DNA from: Virgisporangium aurantiacum
GTDB lineage: Bacteria; Actinomycetota; Actinomycetes; Mycobacteriales; Micromonosporaceae
Direction of reading: 5' to 3'
DNA: 64,000 nucleotides
Assembly (NCBI RefSeq): GCF_016863635.1
Contig: NZ_BOPG01000037.1
Span: 124,001 to 188,000, forward strand
Every line of letters starts with the position of its first letter. Positions within the stretch are counted from its first letter, which is position 1. Below are positions 1-8,943 of this stretch, one piece after another. The notes under the pieces are model-generated. The model saw only the letters and a program-made list of their open reading frames with translations. It did no database searches and was not told where the DNA came from. The translations under genes were made by a program, and so were the position numbers.

Positions 1-819
1 TGGGCCGACCTCCGCACCCAGGCACAGGCCGCGGGCACCCGGACGATCCTCGTCAACGGCATGCTCAGCGGCTCGGGCACGATCGAGATCTCGGCCAACA
101 AGACGATCCGCGGCGTCGGCTCGAACTCCGGTGTCTCCGGCACGACGCTCAACATCGAGGACATGAGCCCGGCCAACGTCATCATCCAGAACATGCAGAT
201 CCGCGGGGTTCCCGGCGGTGACGCGATCCAGATCGAGAACGCCACCCACATCTGGATCGACCACAACACGATGCAGAGCACCATCGAGAGCGACGTCGAC
301 TTCTACGACGGAATGATCGACATCACCCACGCGGGCGACTACATCACGGTCTCGTGGAACATCATCCGCGACCACTGGAAGACGTCACTCGTGGGCCACT
401 CCGACGGCAACGGCTCCGAGGACATCGGCCACCTCCGGATCACCTACCACCACAACTGGTTCGACCGGACGTTCGAGCGCAGCCCCCGGGTGCGCTTCGG
501 CGAGACGGTCCACGTCTTCAACAACTACTACACGAACGTCAACAACAACACGTCGTCCTACGCGATCGCGTCGACCGAGAACGCCGGCGTGCTCGTCGAG
601 GCCAACGTCTTCGAGACCGTGCAGCAGGCCTGCTGGTCGGCGAGTGGTTACGCCGACTCGGGTCCCGGGCGGCTCGTCGCCCGGAACAACTCGCTGACCA
701 ACTCCGGGCCGTGCGAGGTGAACGGCACGGTGGCCGCCCTGCCGTACAGCTACACGGCGGAGAACGTGGCCAGTGTCAAGGCATCCGTCACGGCGGGCGC
801 GGGCGCCGGACGGATCTGA
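1..819 (+). CDS. Pectate lyase, PL1 family (5' end missing)
   Basis: Secreted-type polysaccharide lyase that cleaves polygalacturonate by beta-elimination. The frame is open from base 1, so the N-terminus (signal peptide and first beta-helix turns) lies outside the window. 272 residues are visible. PL1 signatures appear in order: the IWIDH strand, GMIDIT, the YITVSWN...DHWKT segment, HHNWFDR, and RSPRVRFG followed by HVFNNYY. The Arg of RSPRVRFG is the catalytic base position in this family. The C-terminus ends normally after the beta-helix, with no carbohydrate-binding module. The next gene starts 61 bp downstream and is unrelated. Calcium dependence is expected from the family but not shown here. 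Confidence 0.93.
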   Translation, partial: WADLRTQAQAAGTRTILVNGMLSGSGTIEISANKTIRGVGSNSGVSGTTLNIEDMSPANVIIQNMQIRGVPGGDAIQIENATHIWIDHNTMQSTIESDVDFYDGMIDITHAGDYITVSWNIIRDHWKTSLVGHSDGNGSEDIGHLRITYHHNWFDRTFERSPRVRFGETVHVFNNYYTNVNNNTSSYAIASTENAGVLVEANVFETVQQACWSASGYADSGPGRLVARNNSLTNSGPCEVNGTVAALPYSYTAENVASVKASVTAGAGAGRI

Positions 820-880
820 GAACGCGGGCCGGCACCCTGACGATCGTCGGGTGCCGGCCCTGCCCGCTACGATCTTCCGC

Positions 881-2053
881 ATGGGGGAACAGGACCGCGG
901 CCGCATCCAACGCGGCCGCGTCGCCACGTCGCTCGCCTTCTTCCTGTTCGGCTCGGCGCTGGGCGTGTGGACGGCCCGGATTCCCGCGGTGAAGGAGCGC
1001 CTCGGCCTGAGCGACGGCCGGTTGAGCGTGGCGCTGCTCGCGTTCGCCGCCGGGTGCATCGTGGGCATGGCGGCGATCGGGCGGCTGACCGACCGATTCG
1101 GCAGTTCCCGCGTGCTCGTTCCGGCGGCGTTGCTGGAGGGCGTGCTGCTCGTCGTTCCCGGCTACATGACCGGGCTCGTCGGCCTGTGCGTGGCGCTGGT
1201 GCTGTTCGGCGCCGCGCACGGCACGCTCAACATCGCGATGAACGCCAACGCCATCGAGGTGCAACGCGCCGACGGCCGGCCGATCATGTCGTCGTTCCAC
1301 GCGGTCTACAGCATCGGCGGCTTCTGCGGAGCGATCGTCGGCGGCTTCTTCGCCGGCCGCAACGTCGGCGCCGGCACCACGTTCCTCATCGTGGGGGCCG
1401 CCGTCGTGGTCCTGGCCATCTGGACGTCACTGTGGATACTTCCGTCAAAGACAGTGGACGGAGAGACGCACCCGCCGCGGCCCGAATCCAACGGACGCCG
1501 GTATGTGTTGCTGTTCCTCGGTTTCCTCGTGCTGTGCACGCTCGTGGGTGAGGGCGCGGCGGCCGACTGGAGCGCGGTGTACCTGCGCGACCACCTCGGC
1601 AGCGATCCCGGCTTCGCCGCGTACGGGTACGCCGCGTTCTCCATCGCGATGACCGCCGGCCGGTTCGCCGGCGACCCGCTCGTCCGCGCGATCGGGCCGG
1701 TCCGCCTGGTGCGGGGGAGCGGGCTGCTCGCGGCCGCCGGGCTCGGCGTCGCCATGCTGATCGACCATCCGGTCGCCGGCGTGGTCGGGTTCGGGTTGCT
1801 GGGCGCCGGCCTGTCGTGCGTCGCGCCGCAGATCTTCTCCGCGGCCGGCGACCGCGACCCGCAGCGCGCCGGCCGCGCGCTGTCGACCGTGGTGAGCATC
1901 GGCTACCTCGGGTTCCTGCTCGGTCCGATCGCGATCGGTGCCGCCGCGACGGTGGTCGGCCTGCGTGCGGCGCTGGTCGTCCCGGTGGCGCTCGCGCTGT
2001 TCGTGGCCGCGAGCGCGCCGGCGATGCGCACGACGTCCACTGTGGAGCGTTGA
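881..2053 (+). CDS. MFS transporter, YbjJ/FucP-like
   Basis: Integral membrane transporter of 390 residues with about 12 hydrophobic segments. The ATG at 881 is chosen because it follows the intergenic spacer and gives a short basic N-terminus before the first helix (LAFFLFGSALGVWTARIP). The frame is open further upstream into the pectate lyase gene, but that extension is Arg-rich shadow. MFS hallmarks include the cytoplasmic loop GRLTDRFGSSRVL between helices 2 and 3. The arrangement fits the YbjJ-like exporter group. The substrate is unknown. The gene ends with a TCCACTGTGGA element overlapping its last codons. Confidence 0.8.
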   Translation: MGEQDRGRIQRGRVATSLAFFLFGSALGVWTARIPAVKERLGLSDGRLSVALLAFAAGCIVGMAAIGRLTDRFGSSRVLVPAALLEGVLLVVPGYMTGLVGLCVALVLFGAAHGTLNIAMNANAIEVQRADGRPIMSSFHAVYSIGGFCGAIVGGFFAGRNVGAGTTFLIVGAAVVVLAIWTSLWILPSKTVDGETHPPRPESNGRRYVLLFLGFLVLCTLVGEGAAADWSAVYLRDHLGSDPGFAAYGYAAFSIAMTAGRFAGDPLVRAIGPVRLVRGSGLLAAAGLGVAMLIDHPVAGVVGFGLLGAGLSCVAPQIFSAAGDRDPQRAGRALSTVVSIGYLGFLLGPIAIGAAATVVGLRAALVVPVALALFVAASAPAMRTTSTVER

Positions 2054-2078
2054 CGTACGGGCCGATCAGCGGTGGGCG

Positions 2079-2969
2079 TCAGCGGGTGACGGTGAGCGTC
2101 CCCAGGCCGGCGACCGCGTCGATGACGTAGCGGTCGCGGGCGGCGTCCCAGCCGGTGGGCACGATCCGCGTGCCGGCCGCGACCCCCGACCGGGTCGTGC
2201 CGTCGACGGTGACCGTCGCCGCGCCGCGGGCCAGCGCCACCCGCACCGGAACATTGCGGGGCGCGTGCACGGCGAAGTCCCGTACCCCGCCGGCCATCCG
2301 CACCGTGACGTCGCCCTGCGGTTTCGGCAGGAACACCTCGATGCGCGCGGCTCCGCCGGTGAAGTCGACCCCGGCGAGGGCGGCGTTGCGCATGTCGACG
2401 GTCGCCGTCTCCGTTCCGGCCACCAGCGTGATGCGCCACCGCACCCGCTGGTTCAGTTCCACGGTGACGGTGTCGGGCGCGTCGGTCTCGTAGAGGCTCG
2501 TGAGGCGCAGCTTCACCTGGTCGCCCTCCTGCGCGACGCGCGGCACCGAGCCGGCCCCGTCCGGGGTGCTCGCGCGGTACAGGTCGGTGCCGAGGTCCGC
2601 GGCCCGCACCACGATCGCGGTGACGCCCTCGACGAGCTGGAACTCCGCGGCCGTCGTGGCGCCGACCGGCGCCGACACCGTGTACTGCGGCCGGGGCTGC
2701 GCCGACGGCCGGGTGTCGGGTTCCGGTGGCGGGTCGATGATGCGGGCGAAGGTGACGGTCACCAGCACGACGATCGCCGCCAGCGCGACGGCGATGAGCA
2801 GCCCGACGACGGGAAAGCGACGGCGGTCCGGTGGCGGGTCCTCGTCCGCGCCGTCCGGATTCCGGTACTGCGGAACGATGGTCGCGGGTTCGCTCTGCGA
2901 ATCCGCGGGTTCGCTCTGCGAGTCCCCGGTTTGTGGCACAAGGCCCGATTCGACCGGCGTGGATGCCAT
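2079..2969 (-). CDS. Membrane-anchored protein of unknown function
   Basis: 296 residues. A hydrophilic N-terminal tail of about 45 residues contains a duplicated DSQSEPA motif (the DNA repeat is at about 2895-2940). A single membrane helix (VVGLLIAVALAAIVVLVTV) and an extracytoplasmic beta-rich domain follow. That domain ends in strand repeats resembling DUF4097/FecR-type adhesin-like folds (GAATVTVDGTTRSGVAAG). The ATG at 2969 is preferred because GGCGGAG lies just upstream; an in-frame ATG at 2996 has a poorly spaced site. It lies 74 bp downstream of the CapA-like gene on the same strand and may be co-transcribed. I do not recognise a specific function. Confidence 0.65.
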   Translation of the reverse strand: MASTPVESGLVPQTGDSQSEPADSQSEPATIVPQYRNPDGADEDPPPDRRRFPVVGLLIAVALAAIVVLVTVTFARIIDPPPEPDTRPSAQPRPQYTVSAPVGATTAAEFQLVEGVTAIVVRAADLGTDLYRASTPDGAGSVPRVAQEGDQVKLRLTSLYETDAPDTVTVELNQRVRWRITLVAGTETATVDMRNAALAGVDFTGGAARIEVFLPKPQGDVTVRMAGGVRDFAVHAPRNVPVRVALARGAATVTVDGTTRSGVAAGTRIVPTGWDAARDRYVIDAVAGLGTLTVTR

Positions 2970-3043
2970 GACCGACTCCGCCTCACCCCTGAACATGATC
3001 CCTGCCGGGCAGTACGCAGCGCGGCGCGGTCCGGGTCCATGAG

Positions 3044-4258
3044 CTAGCCGGTGATCGAGAGGCCCTGCGCCCCGGCGCCGCGCGCGGTGACCGCCGTCGT
3101 GGTTCTCCGCAGCGACCGCGCGCACGCGTCGCGCAGCGCGGGCGGCGTGGCCGGATCGGCGAGCGCGGCCGGCACCAGCACCAGCCGGGCCGGGTCGGTG
3201 TCGTGCGACATCCAGGTGGGGATCGCCTCGGCCGCGGTCACCCGCCAGCGCTTCGGCCCGACCTCCGTGAACGTCATCCGGGCCAGCACGCCGTCGCGGG
3301 TGGTCTCCGGGTTGCGCTGCGTCGACACGTGGTTACCCAGCCCGTAGGCGACCCACTTGTCGCCGATGCGTTCGAACGGCTGCACCACGTGGGCGTGGTG
3401 GCCGAGCACGAGGTCGATGTCGGGCGACGTGAGCAGGTGCCGCGCCACCGCGAGCTGGCTGTCGTTCGCGCCGCTCTGGTACTCCGTCCCCCAGTGCAGG
3501 CTGGTGATGACGATCTCGGCACCGGCCGCGCGTGCCCGGGCGGCCTCGGCGACAATCGCGTCGGCGTCCAGGCTGTTGGCCAGCCACGGCTTGTCGGCCG
3601 GCCGGACGATCCCGTTGAACGAGAACGTGTACGACAGCAGGCCGACCCGCACGCCGTTGGCGCTGACGATCGTCGGCGCGGCCTTCTCGCCGGCCGAGCG
3701 GTGCGTGCCCGAGTGCGCGACGCCGGCCGCGTCGAGCGCGTCGAGCGTGCGGCGGACGCCCGCCTCGCCCCGGTCGAGGCTGTGGTTCGACGCCGTGCTG
3801 CAGGCGTCGTAGCCGGTCTCCTTCAACGCCGGCACCACCTGCGGCGGAACCTCGAAGACGGGGTAGCCGGAGAACGGTCCGCCGGGGTTGCCGAGCGGCG
3901 TCTCGAGATGGCAGATCGCCAGGTCCACGCCCGCCACGACGGGCCGCACCGCGGCGAACAACGGCCCGAAGTCGTACCCCTGCCGGCCGGCCGCCGCGGC
4001 GTCGCGCTGCGCCTGTCGCCACAGCCCGCTGTGCAGCAGCACATCGCCGGAGCCGAGCACGGTCAACGTGCGGGGCCGCGCCGGTGCCGTGGCCGGTGGC
4101 GTCGCCGCCGAGGTGGCCGGCGCCGGCCGCGCGTCCACCGGAGTGGCGCTGCCGCGCGCCGCCGGTCCGGGTTCCCGCGCCTGCGTCGGCGCGGCCGACG
4201 CCGCGCCGACGGCCAACAGAATCACCAGGACGTGCCCGGCCCCGCTTCGAACCCCCAT
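3044..4258 (-). CDS. CapA-family metallophosphatase-like protein
   Basis: 404 residues with an N-terminal signal segment (VLVILLAVGAASAAP) and a Pro/Ala-rich linker before the CapA (PGA_cap) domain at about residue 60. Family motifs are visible: TVLGSGDVLLHSG near the start of the domain, ICHLETPLG, ASNHSLDRG, LHWGTEYQ, GHHAHVVQPFE and YGLGNHVS. These motifs place it in the calcineurin-like CapA fold linked to capsule or poly-gamma-glutamate biosynthesis. No capBC genes are nearby, so polymer synthesis here is doubtful, and many actinomycete CapA proteins are solo. A good purine-rich RBS precedes the ATG at 4258. The membrane-anchored gene follows. Confidence 0.85.
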   Translation of the reverse strand: MGVRSGAGHVLVILLAVGAASAAPTQAREPGPAARGSATPVDARPAPATSAATPPATAPARPRTLTVLGSGDVLLHSGLWRQAQRDAAAAGRQGYDFGPLFAAVRPVVAGVDLAICHLETPLGNPGGPFSGYPVFEVPPQVVPALKETGYDACSTASNHSLDRGEAGVRRTLDALDAAGVAHSGTHRSAGEKAAPTIVSANGVRVGLLSYTFSFNGIVRPADKPWLANSLDADAIVAEAARARAAGAEIVITSLHWGTEYQSGANDSQLAVARHLLTSPDIDLVLGHHAHVVQPFERIGDKWVAYGLGNHVSTQRNPETTRDGVLARMTFTEVGPKRWRVTAAEAIPTWMSHDTDPARLVLVPAALADPATPPALRDACARSLRRTTTAVTARGAGAQGLSITG

Positions 4259-4343
4259 GAGAGCCCCCCTCCGCGCCGGTAAGACGCCGAGGGCGACGAA
4301 CGGGTTGCGGAGAGTGCGCTGTCGGGTTACGGCACCGGGCGCG

Positions 4344-4871
4344 TCAGCCCGGCCACGAGATGGCGTCGAGGAACTCGTCCATGGCCGCGATCACGCGGGC
4401 GAGCACGTTGACCGACCCGACCATCGGACCCGGCACGCACAGGCCGTGATCGGCGTCCGCCACCTCGACGACGTGCGGGGTCAGGCGTCGGGCGGTCGCG
4501 CCGTCCCAGAGCCGGTCGGCCGTGCCGCCGACGAGCAGGACCGGTCGGGTCGCGCGGCCGAGCGCCGCGACCACCCAGGGCGCGGTGAGCAACGGCGTGA
4601 GCCAGACGGCGGGCAGGCCACGGTCGGCCGCGAGCGCGGCGGCCGCCGACCCGAGCGACTTGCCGATCAGGAGCGGCCGGCCGGTGAGCGTCGGGGCCAG
4701 CTGCGCGGTCACCCACGTCTCGACGGTGGCGTCGAAGGCGTCGGGCGCCGGCTCCGTCCAGCTGTGCCGGTGGACGGTGGCGCCCCGCCGGGCGGCCACC
4801 TCGCCGGCGTACCACAACATCCCGGTGGTGACGCCGTAGCCGCCGCCGGGGATGACCACCGCCTCCGCCAT
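4344..4871 (-). CDS. Small alpha/beta hydrolase
   Basis: 175 residues if started at the ATG at 4871 (MAEAVVIPGGGYG), which leaves room for a divergent promoter before the PucR-type gene; the frame is open to 4940. A nucleophile elbow GKSLGS, an acid-containing strand (VGGTADRLWD) and a late histidine (DADHGLCV) form a plausible Ser-Asp-His triad in a short dienelactone-hydrolase-like fold. No lid domain is present. The substrate is unknown. The divergent pairing with a PucR regulator 83 bp away suggests possible co-regulation. Confidence 0.7.
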   Translation of the reverse strand: MAEAVVIPGGGYGVTTGMLWYAGEVAARRGATVHRHSWTEPAPDAFDATVETWVTAQLAPTLTGRPLLIGKSLGSAAAALAADRGLPAVWLTPLLTAPWVVAALGRATRPVLLVGGTADRLWDGATARRLTPHVVEVADADHGLCVPGPMVGSVNVLARVIAAMDEFLDAISWPG

Positions 4872-4954
4872 GCCATCGAGCGTAGTCGCTGCGTGGGTCG
4901 CGTCGGTGGTGCGGTTCGGGCTCGCGCCGGCGGTGGGCACGGCATAGTAGGGCG

Positions 4955-6136
4955 GTGGGAGACCTGGAGCAGGTGGGTCGGGCGGCGGCCCGTGACGCGG
5001 GTGGGATCGACCCGCAGTTGCTCGGCGGGTTCCTGCCGGCCGTCGTGGCGGCGACCGCGGCGGGCCGGCGGTTGCGCCGTCCGGAGCTCGCGGCCTGCGT
5101 CGCGGCCGGGCGCCGGGCGGCCACCCAGGGCATCGCCATGCGCGCCCTCGTGGACCTCTACCTGTCCGCCGGCTGGCGGCTGTGGCGCGACGTCCCCGAG
5201 GTCGCCGCGGGCGACGCCGCCCGGGTGCGGGCCGCCGCGCTGAGCGTGCTGCGGGCCGCCGACGACGGGGTCGCCGCCCTGGTGGAGGGCTACCAGTTGG
5301 CGCTCGCCGACCTGGGCCGGCTGCACGAGTCCACCAAGCGTGAGGTCCTCGAAAGCCTGCTTGCCGGCGGCCAGCAGGCGGTCGAGGCGGCCGAGCCCGC
5401 GGCCGACCTGGGGCTGGTGCTGACCGGACCGGTGTCGGTGCTCGTCGTCCGGGCCCGGGCCGGCTTCGCCGAGCCGGCGGGCGCGGCGCTGCCGGTCACC
5501 GTCGACCGCGCGCTGCAGGGTCGTTACGGTGACGCCCAACCGCTGGTCAACCTGCACGCCGGCGATCTCGTGTGCGTGTTCGCGGCACCGGACGCCGTCG
5601 CCGTCGACCTGGTGGGCCGGGCCGTCACCGTCGAGGTCGACGCCTACTTCGCGACCGAACCGACCGTCCACGCGGACGGCCGGCGGCTCTGGCACGGTGC
5701 GGTCAGCACTCCACGCATCGGTGCCGCCGCCGTGCGGGCCAGCCTCGACGAGGCCCGGTACGCCCTGGAGATCGCCGACCGGCTCGGGCTCGACCGGCCC
5801 ATGGTCGACGCCGGTGAGCTGGCCGTGTACCGGGTGCTGCTGCACGACCGTCCCGCGGTGCACGACCTGATCCGGGGCACCCTGGCGCCGCTCACCGACG
5901 CCCGCGGCGGCGCGGCCACGCTGCTCGAGACGCTCGACGTCTACTACCAGACCGGGTGCGTGGCGACCGAGACGGCGGCCCGGCTGCACCTGTCGGTGCG
6001 GGCCGTCACCTACCGGCTGGCCAGGGTGGCCCAGCTCATCGGGCGCGACCCGGCCGATCCGACGCACCGGTTCACCGTGCAGGCGGCCGTCACCGCCGCC
6101 AAGCTCCTCGACTGGCCCGCGACCCCGCTGGATTGA
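4955..6136 (+). CDS. PucR-family transcriptional regulator
   Basis: 393 residues, GTG start. The N-terminal half is an alpha-helical sensor-type region. The middle (about 120-290) resembles the GGDEF-related domain of CdaR/PucR proteins. The C-terminus has the family HTH: LLETLDVYYQTG, then TAARLHLSVRAVTYRLARV near residues 340-370. PucR proteins activate genes for purine, sugar-acid or amino acid metabolism in response to a small ligand. The closest candidate target is the divergent hydrolase. A 19-bp palindrome follows 20 bp after the stop codon. Confidence 0.85.
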   Translation: MGDLEQVGRAAARDAGGIDPQLLGGFLPAVVAATAAGRRLRRPELAACVAAGRRAATQGIAMRALVDLYLSAGWRLWRDVPEVAAGDAARVRAAALSVLRAADDGVAALVEGYQLALADLGRLHESTKREVLESLLAGGQQAVEAAEPAADLGLVLTGPVSVLVVRARAGFAEPAGAALPVTVDRALQGRYGDAQPLVNLHAGDLVCVFAAPDAVAVDLVGRAVTVEVDAYFATEPTVHADGRRLWHGAVSTPRIGAAAVRASLDEARYALEIADRLGLDRPMVDAGELAVYRVLLHDRPAVHDLIRGTLAPLTDARGGAATLLETLDVYYQTGCVATETAARLHLSVRAVTYRLARVAQLIGRDPADPTHRFTVQAAVTAAKLLDWPATPLD

Positions 6137-6155
6137 CGCGGCACGGTGCCGGTAC

Positions 6156-6174
6156 CTTGCCGGCCGCCGGCAAG
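6156..6174. terminator. Palindrome after the PucR gene, possible terminator
   Basis: Nine-base arms CTTGCCGGC and GCCGGCAAG around a single C. As RNA it would fold with a 7-bp stem and 5-nt loop. It sits 20 bp after the PucR stop codon and about 100 bp before terC. No U-tract follows, so a protein-binding site for terC is an alternative. Confidence 0.45.
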
Positions 6175-6275
6175 ATTCGGGCGGGATCGTTGTCCGGGCA
6201 GAGACCCGTCCTCACCAGGGGTTTTACGGAGACGATTGACCGGTCATCGTGTTCCGACCCTCAGGGAGGTATTTC

Positions 6276-7241
6276 GTGCTCGACGTGCCGGTGTGGCTGT
6301 GGGCGGTGTTCGCGACCAGCGTGGTGGTCATGCTGTTGATCGACCTGTTCGCGCACCGGAAGGTCCACATCATCGGGTTCCGCGAGGCCGGGGCGTGGAG
6401 CGCGGTCTGGGTGGTCGCGTCGCTGCTGTTCGCCGGGCTCGTCTGGGCCAGCCTGGGTTCGGGCGCCGCCGTCGAGTTCACCACGGCGTGGCTGCTGGAG
6501 AAGAGCCTGAGCGTCGACAACCTCTTCGTCTTCGCCCTGATCTTCGGCTACTTCGCCGTACCGCGCGAGTACCAGCACCGGGCGCTGTTCTACGGGGTCA
6601 TCGGTGCGCTGGTCTTCCGCGCGATCTTCATTGCGGCCGGCGTCGCGATCGTCACCAAGTTCGTGTTCGTGCTGTTCGCGTTCGCGGCGGTCCTGCTGTG
6701 GAGCGCCTACAAACTGATGAAGGGCGACGACGACGAGTACGACCCGCAGAAGAACATCGCGGTGCGCCTGGTCCGCAAGCTGGTGCCGGTGCAGGAGGAG
6801 TACTCGGGCGCGAAGTTCTTCGTCAAGGTGGCCGGCAAGTGGATCGCCACCCCGCTGTTCGTGGTCGTGGTCGCCATCGAGGTCGCCGACCTCGTGTTCG
6901 CCGTCGACAGCGTGCCCGCGGTGCTGGCGGTCAGCGACGACACGTTCATCGTGTACGCGTCGAACGCGTTCGCCATCCTCGGCCTCCGGGCGCTGTACTT
7001 CTTCCTCTCCGGGATGCTCGACAAGTTCCACTACCTGTCCAAGGGCCTGGCCATCATCCTCGGCTTCATCGGCGTGAAACTGATCCTGCAGGCGTCGCAC
7101 AAGATGATCAGCACGTCGGTGCCGGAGATCCCGTCCCTGGTCAGCCTCGCGGTCATCGTGGTCGTGCTGGCCGGCTCGGTGATCCTCAGCCTGAAGCGCC
7201 CGGCACCGGCGAAGGAGGACGAACCTACTCAGGTTCACTGA
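6276..7241 (+). CDS. terC: TerC family integral membrane protein
   Basis: 321 residues, mostly transmembrane. The GTG at 6276 is chosen because AGGGAGG at 6262-6268 lies 7 nt upstream; an in-frame GTG at 6249 lacks a site. TerC/Alx signatures are clear: LEKSLSVDNLFVFALIF in the N-terminal half, IEVADLVFAVDSVPAVLAVS and the following YASNAFAILGLRALYF. The acidic residues in these helices are the conserved ones of the family, linked to tellurite resistance and manganese or other metal handling at the membrane. No terD, terZ or other ter genes are present, so it stands alone. The 3' end overlaps the convergent GntR gene by 17 bp. Confidence 0.93.
   Translation: MLDVPVWLWAVFATSVVVMLLIDLFAHRKVHIIGFREAGAWSAVWVVASLLFAGLVWASLGSGAAVEFTTAWLLEKSLSVDNLFVFALIFGYFAVPREYQHRALFYGVIGALVFRAIFIAAGVAIVTKFVFVLFAFAAVLLWSAYKLMKGDDDEYDPQKNIAVRLVRKLVPVQEEYSGAKFFVKVAGKWIATPLFVVVVAIEVADLVFAVDSVPAVLAVSDDTFIVYASNAFAILGLRALYFFLSGMLDKFHYLSKGLAIILGFIGVKLILQASHKMISTSVPEIPSLVSLAVIVVVLAGSVILSLKRPAPAKEDEPTQVH
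7221..7236. terminator. Hairpin within the convergent overlap of terC and the GntR gene
   Basis: GAACCT and AGGTTC form a perfect 6-bp stem around the loop ACTC. It lies inside the overlapping 3' ends of two convergent genes and could act as a compact bidirectional terminator. Confidence 0.4.
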
Positions 7242-7875
7242 GCAGGGACTCGATCCGCAGGTCCCGCATGTGCTTCAGGTGGTCCCGCATCAGGGCCTGC
7301 GCGCCGTCGGCGTCGCGGGCCCTGATCGCGTCGAGGATCTCGGCGTGTTCCTCGGCCGAGCGGTCGGCCGACGGGGGGAACGGCGTGCGGTGCGGGTACA
7401 GGGTCAGCAGCGAGTCGAGGCGTTCCAGCAGGTCGGTGATCGTCGCGTTGTGGGCGGCCGCGCGGAGGGCCTCGTGCCAGCGGTTGTTCAGCTTGCCGAA
7501 CGTGCTCCGGTCGGTGGCGGCGCGGCGCTCGTCCACCAGATGGGTGAGGCGCACCAGATCGAAGTCGGTTCTCCGGGACGCGGCGAGCGCGGCACCGGTC
7601 GTCTCGAGCGCGATGCGTGCCTCGTAGATCTCCAGGATGTCCTCGGGCGAGTACCGCCGCACCTGGAAGCCCCGCGTCGACCGCACGAGCAACCCGTCCT
7701 GGGCGAGGCGCGTCAACGCCTCCCGCATCGGCGTCCGCGAGACGCCGTACCGCTCGCTGAGCACGGTTTCGAGCAGCGTCGCACCGGGCGGGAACGTGCC
7801 GTCGAGGATCTCGGCGCGCAGCCGGGCGTACTGGAGGTCGGCGGCATCGGGTCGCCGGGCGGGCGATGTGTCCAC
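7225..7875 (-). CDS. GntR-family regulator, FCD (FadR) subfamily
   Basis: 216 residues from the GTG at 7875, chosen because AAGGGG lies 6 nt upstream; ATG codons at 7890 and 7914 are in frame but have weaker sites. The N-terminal winged helix shows LRAEILDGTFPPGATLLE and YGVSRTPMREALTRLAQDGL, typical of GntR. The C-terminal all-helical FCD domain (EIYEARIALETTGAALA, NNRWHEALRAAAHN, EEHAEILDAIRARDADGA) carries the residues that usually bind metal and an organic acid ligand. It is divergent from the quinone reductase/aldo-keto reductase operon, its probable target together with itself. Confidence 0.9.
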   Translation of the reverse strand: MDTSPARRPDAADLQYARLRAEILDGTFPPGATLLETVLSERYGVSRTPMREALTRLAQDGLLVRSTRGFQVRRYSPEDILEIYEARIALETTGAALAASRRTDFDLVRLTHLVDERRAATDRSTFGKLNNRWHEALRAAAHNATITDLLERLDSLLTLYPHRTPFPPSADRSAEEHAEILDAIRARDADGAQALMRDHLKHMRDLRIESLLSEPE

Positions 7876-7924
7876 TGCGATCCCCTTCATGTGGCGTGCG
7901 ACTCCGTTGACCATAGCGGATGCC

Positions 7925-7936
7925 AGCGTATACGCT
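7925..7936. promoter_or_regulatory. 12-bp palindrome, candidate GntR operator
   Basis: AGCGTATACGCT is a perfect palindrome in the 123-bp divergent intergenic region between the GntR gene and the oxidoreductase operon. FCD-type GntR proteins commonly bind short palindromes with a GTATAC-like core, so this is the best operator candidate. Binding is inferred. Confidence 0.5.
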
Positions 7937-7998
7937 CGTGTCCACTGGTGTACGTCCGGTGCCGGCATCTGTTTCCCTGCGTTCGGTGAGGAGTCACC

Positions 7999-8943
7999 GT
8001 GTCCAAAGCCGTTGTCATCAACCGTTTCGGCGGCCCCGAGGTGCTGGAGGTGGTCGACGTCGAACGGCCGTCGCCGCCGCCCGGCGGCGTGGTCGTCGAG
8101 GTCCGGGCCGCCGGGGTCAATCCGGTGGAGGGAAAGATCCGTTCGGGACGCCGGGCGGGCGGACCGTTGACCGCCCCGTTGCGCCTCGGCTCCGACGCCG
8201 CGGGCGTGGTCGTCGCCGTCGCGCCCGACGCGACCGGGTTCGCCGTCGGCGACGAGGTCGTGGCGCGCGGTCTCACCGGAGCGTATGCGACGCACGTGGT
8301 GGCGCGGCCGGAACAGTTGTGGCGCAAGCCGTCCGGCGTCACGTTCGAGCAGGGCGCCGCGATCGGCATCCCGGCCGGCACCGCGTACCAGTCGCTCCGG
8401 TCGCTCAAGCTGAGCGCGGGGGAGAGCCTGCTGGTGCACGCGGGTTCGGGCGGGGTCGGGCAGGCGGCGATCCAGTTCGCCCGGCTGTGGGGCGCAACCG
8501 TGGTGGCGACCGCGAGCCCGGCGAACCACGACCGGTTGCGGCACCTCGGCGCGGTGCCGGTCGCGTACGGAGACGGCCTGCTGCAACGGATCCGGGCCGC
8601 GGCACCCGACGGCGTCGACGTCGTGCTCGACGCCGCGGGCACCGACGAGGCCATCGACGCGTCGCTGGAACTGGTCGACGACCGGTCCCGGATCGCGACG
8701 GTGGTGGTCGTCGAGCGGGCCGCGGAACTGGGTATCCGGGGTTTCAGCGGGTCGCGCGCCGCGTACCTCGACGACGCCCAGCGGGCGCTGCGGGTCGAGG
8801 CGCTCGGCGTCACCGCAGACCTTGCCGGGCAGGGGAAGTTCGAGCTCGAGATCGCCGCCAGCTATCCGCTGGCGAGCGTCGTCGAGGCGCACCGGCACAG
8901 CGACAGCGGCCACGTGCGCGGCAAGATCGTGCTGATCCCGTGA
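7999..8943 (+). CDS. NADP-dependent quinone oxidoreductase (MDR superfamily)
   Basis: 314 residues, GTG start at 7999 after GAGGAG. Medium-chain reductase fold: an N-terminal GroES-like domain (AAGVNPVEGKIRSG, GSDAAGVVVAVAPDA) and a Rossmann domain with HAGSGGVGQAAIQFARLWG. The catalytic and structural zinc ligands of alcohol dehydrogenases are absent, as in zeta-crystallin-type quinone reductases. It reduces quinones or enones with NADPH. It is the first gene of a two-gene operon whose stop overlaps the start of the aldo-keto reductase (GTGA), and is probably controlled by the divergent GntR regulator. Confidence 0.88.
   Translation: MSKAVVINRFGGPEVLEVVDVERPSPPPGGVVVEVRAAGVNPVEGKIRSGRRAGGPLTAPLRLGSDAAGVVVAVAPDATGFAVGDEVVARGLTGAYATHVVARPEQLWRKPSGVTFEQGAAIGIPAGTAYQSLRSLKLSAGESLLVHAGSGGVGQAAIQFARLWGATVVATASPANHDRLRHLGAVPVAYGDGLLQRIRAAAPDGVDVVLDAAGTDEAIDASLELVDDRSRIATVVVVERAAELGIRGFSGSRAAYLDDAQRALRVEALGVTADLAGQGKFELEIAASYPLASVVEAHRHSDSGHVRGKIVLIP

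Noticed and set aside
6137-6275. Possible manganese (yybP-ykoY) riboswitch before terC
   Set aside because: TerC-type genes can carry one, but I could not find the conserved loops; only a simple palindrome is visible.
6276-7241. TerC as part of a ter stress gene cluster with the distant VWA and kinase genes
   Set aside because: It is 50 kb away, and no TerD, TerZ or PP2C gene is present near either locus.
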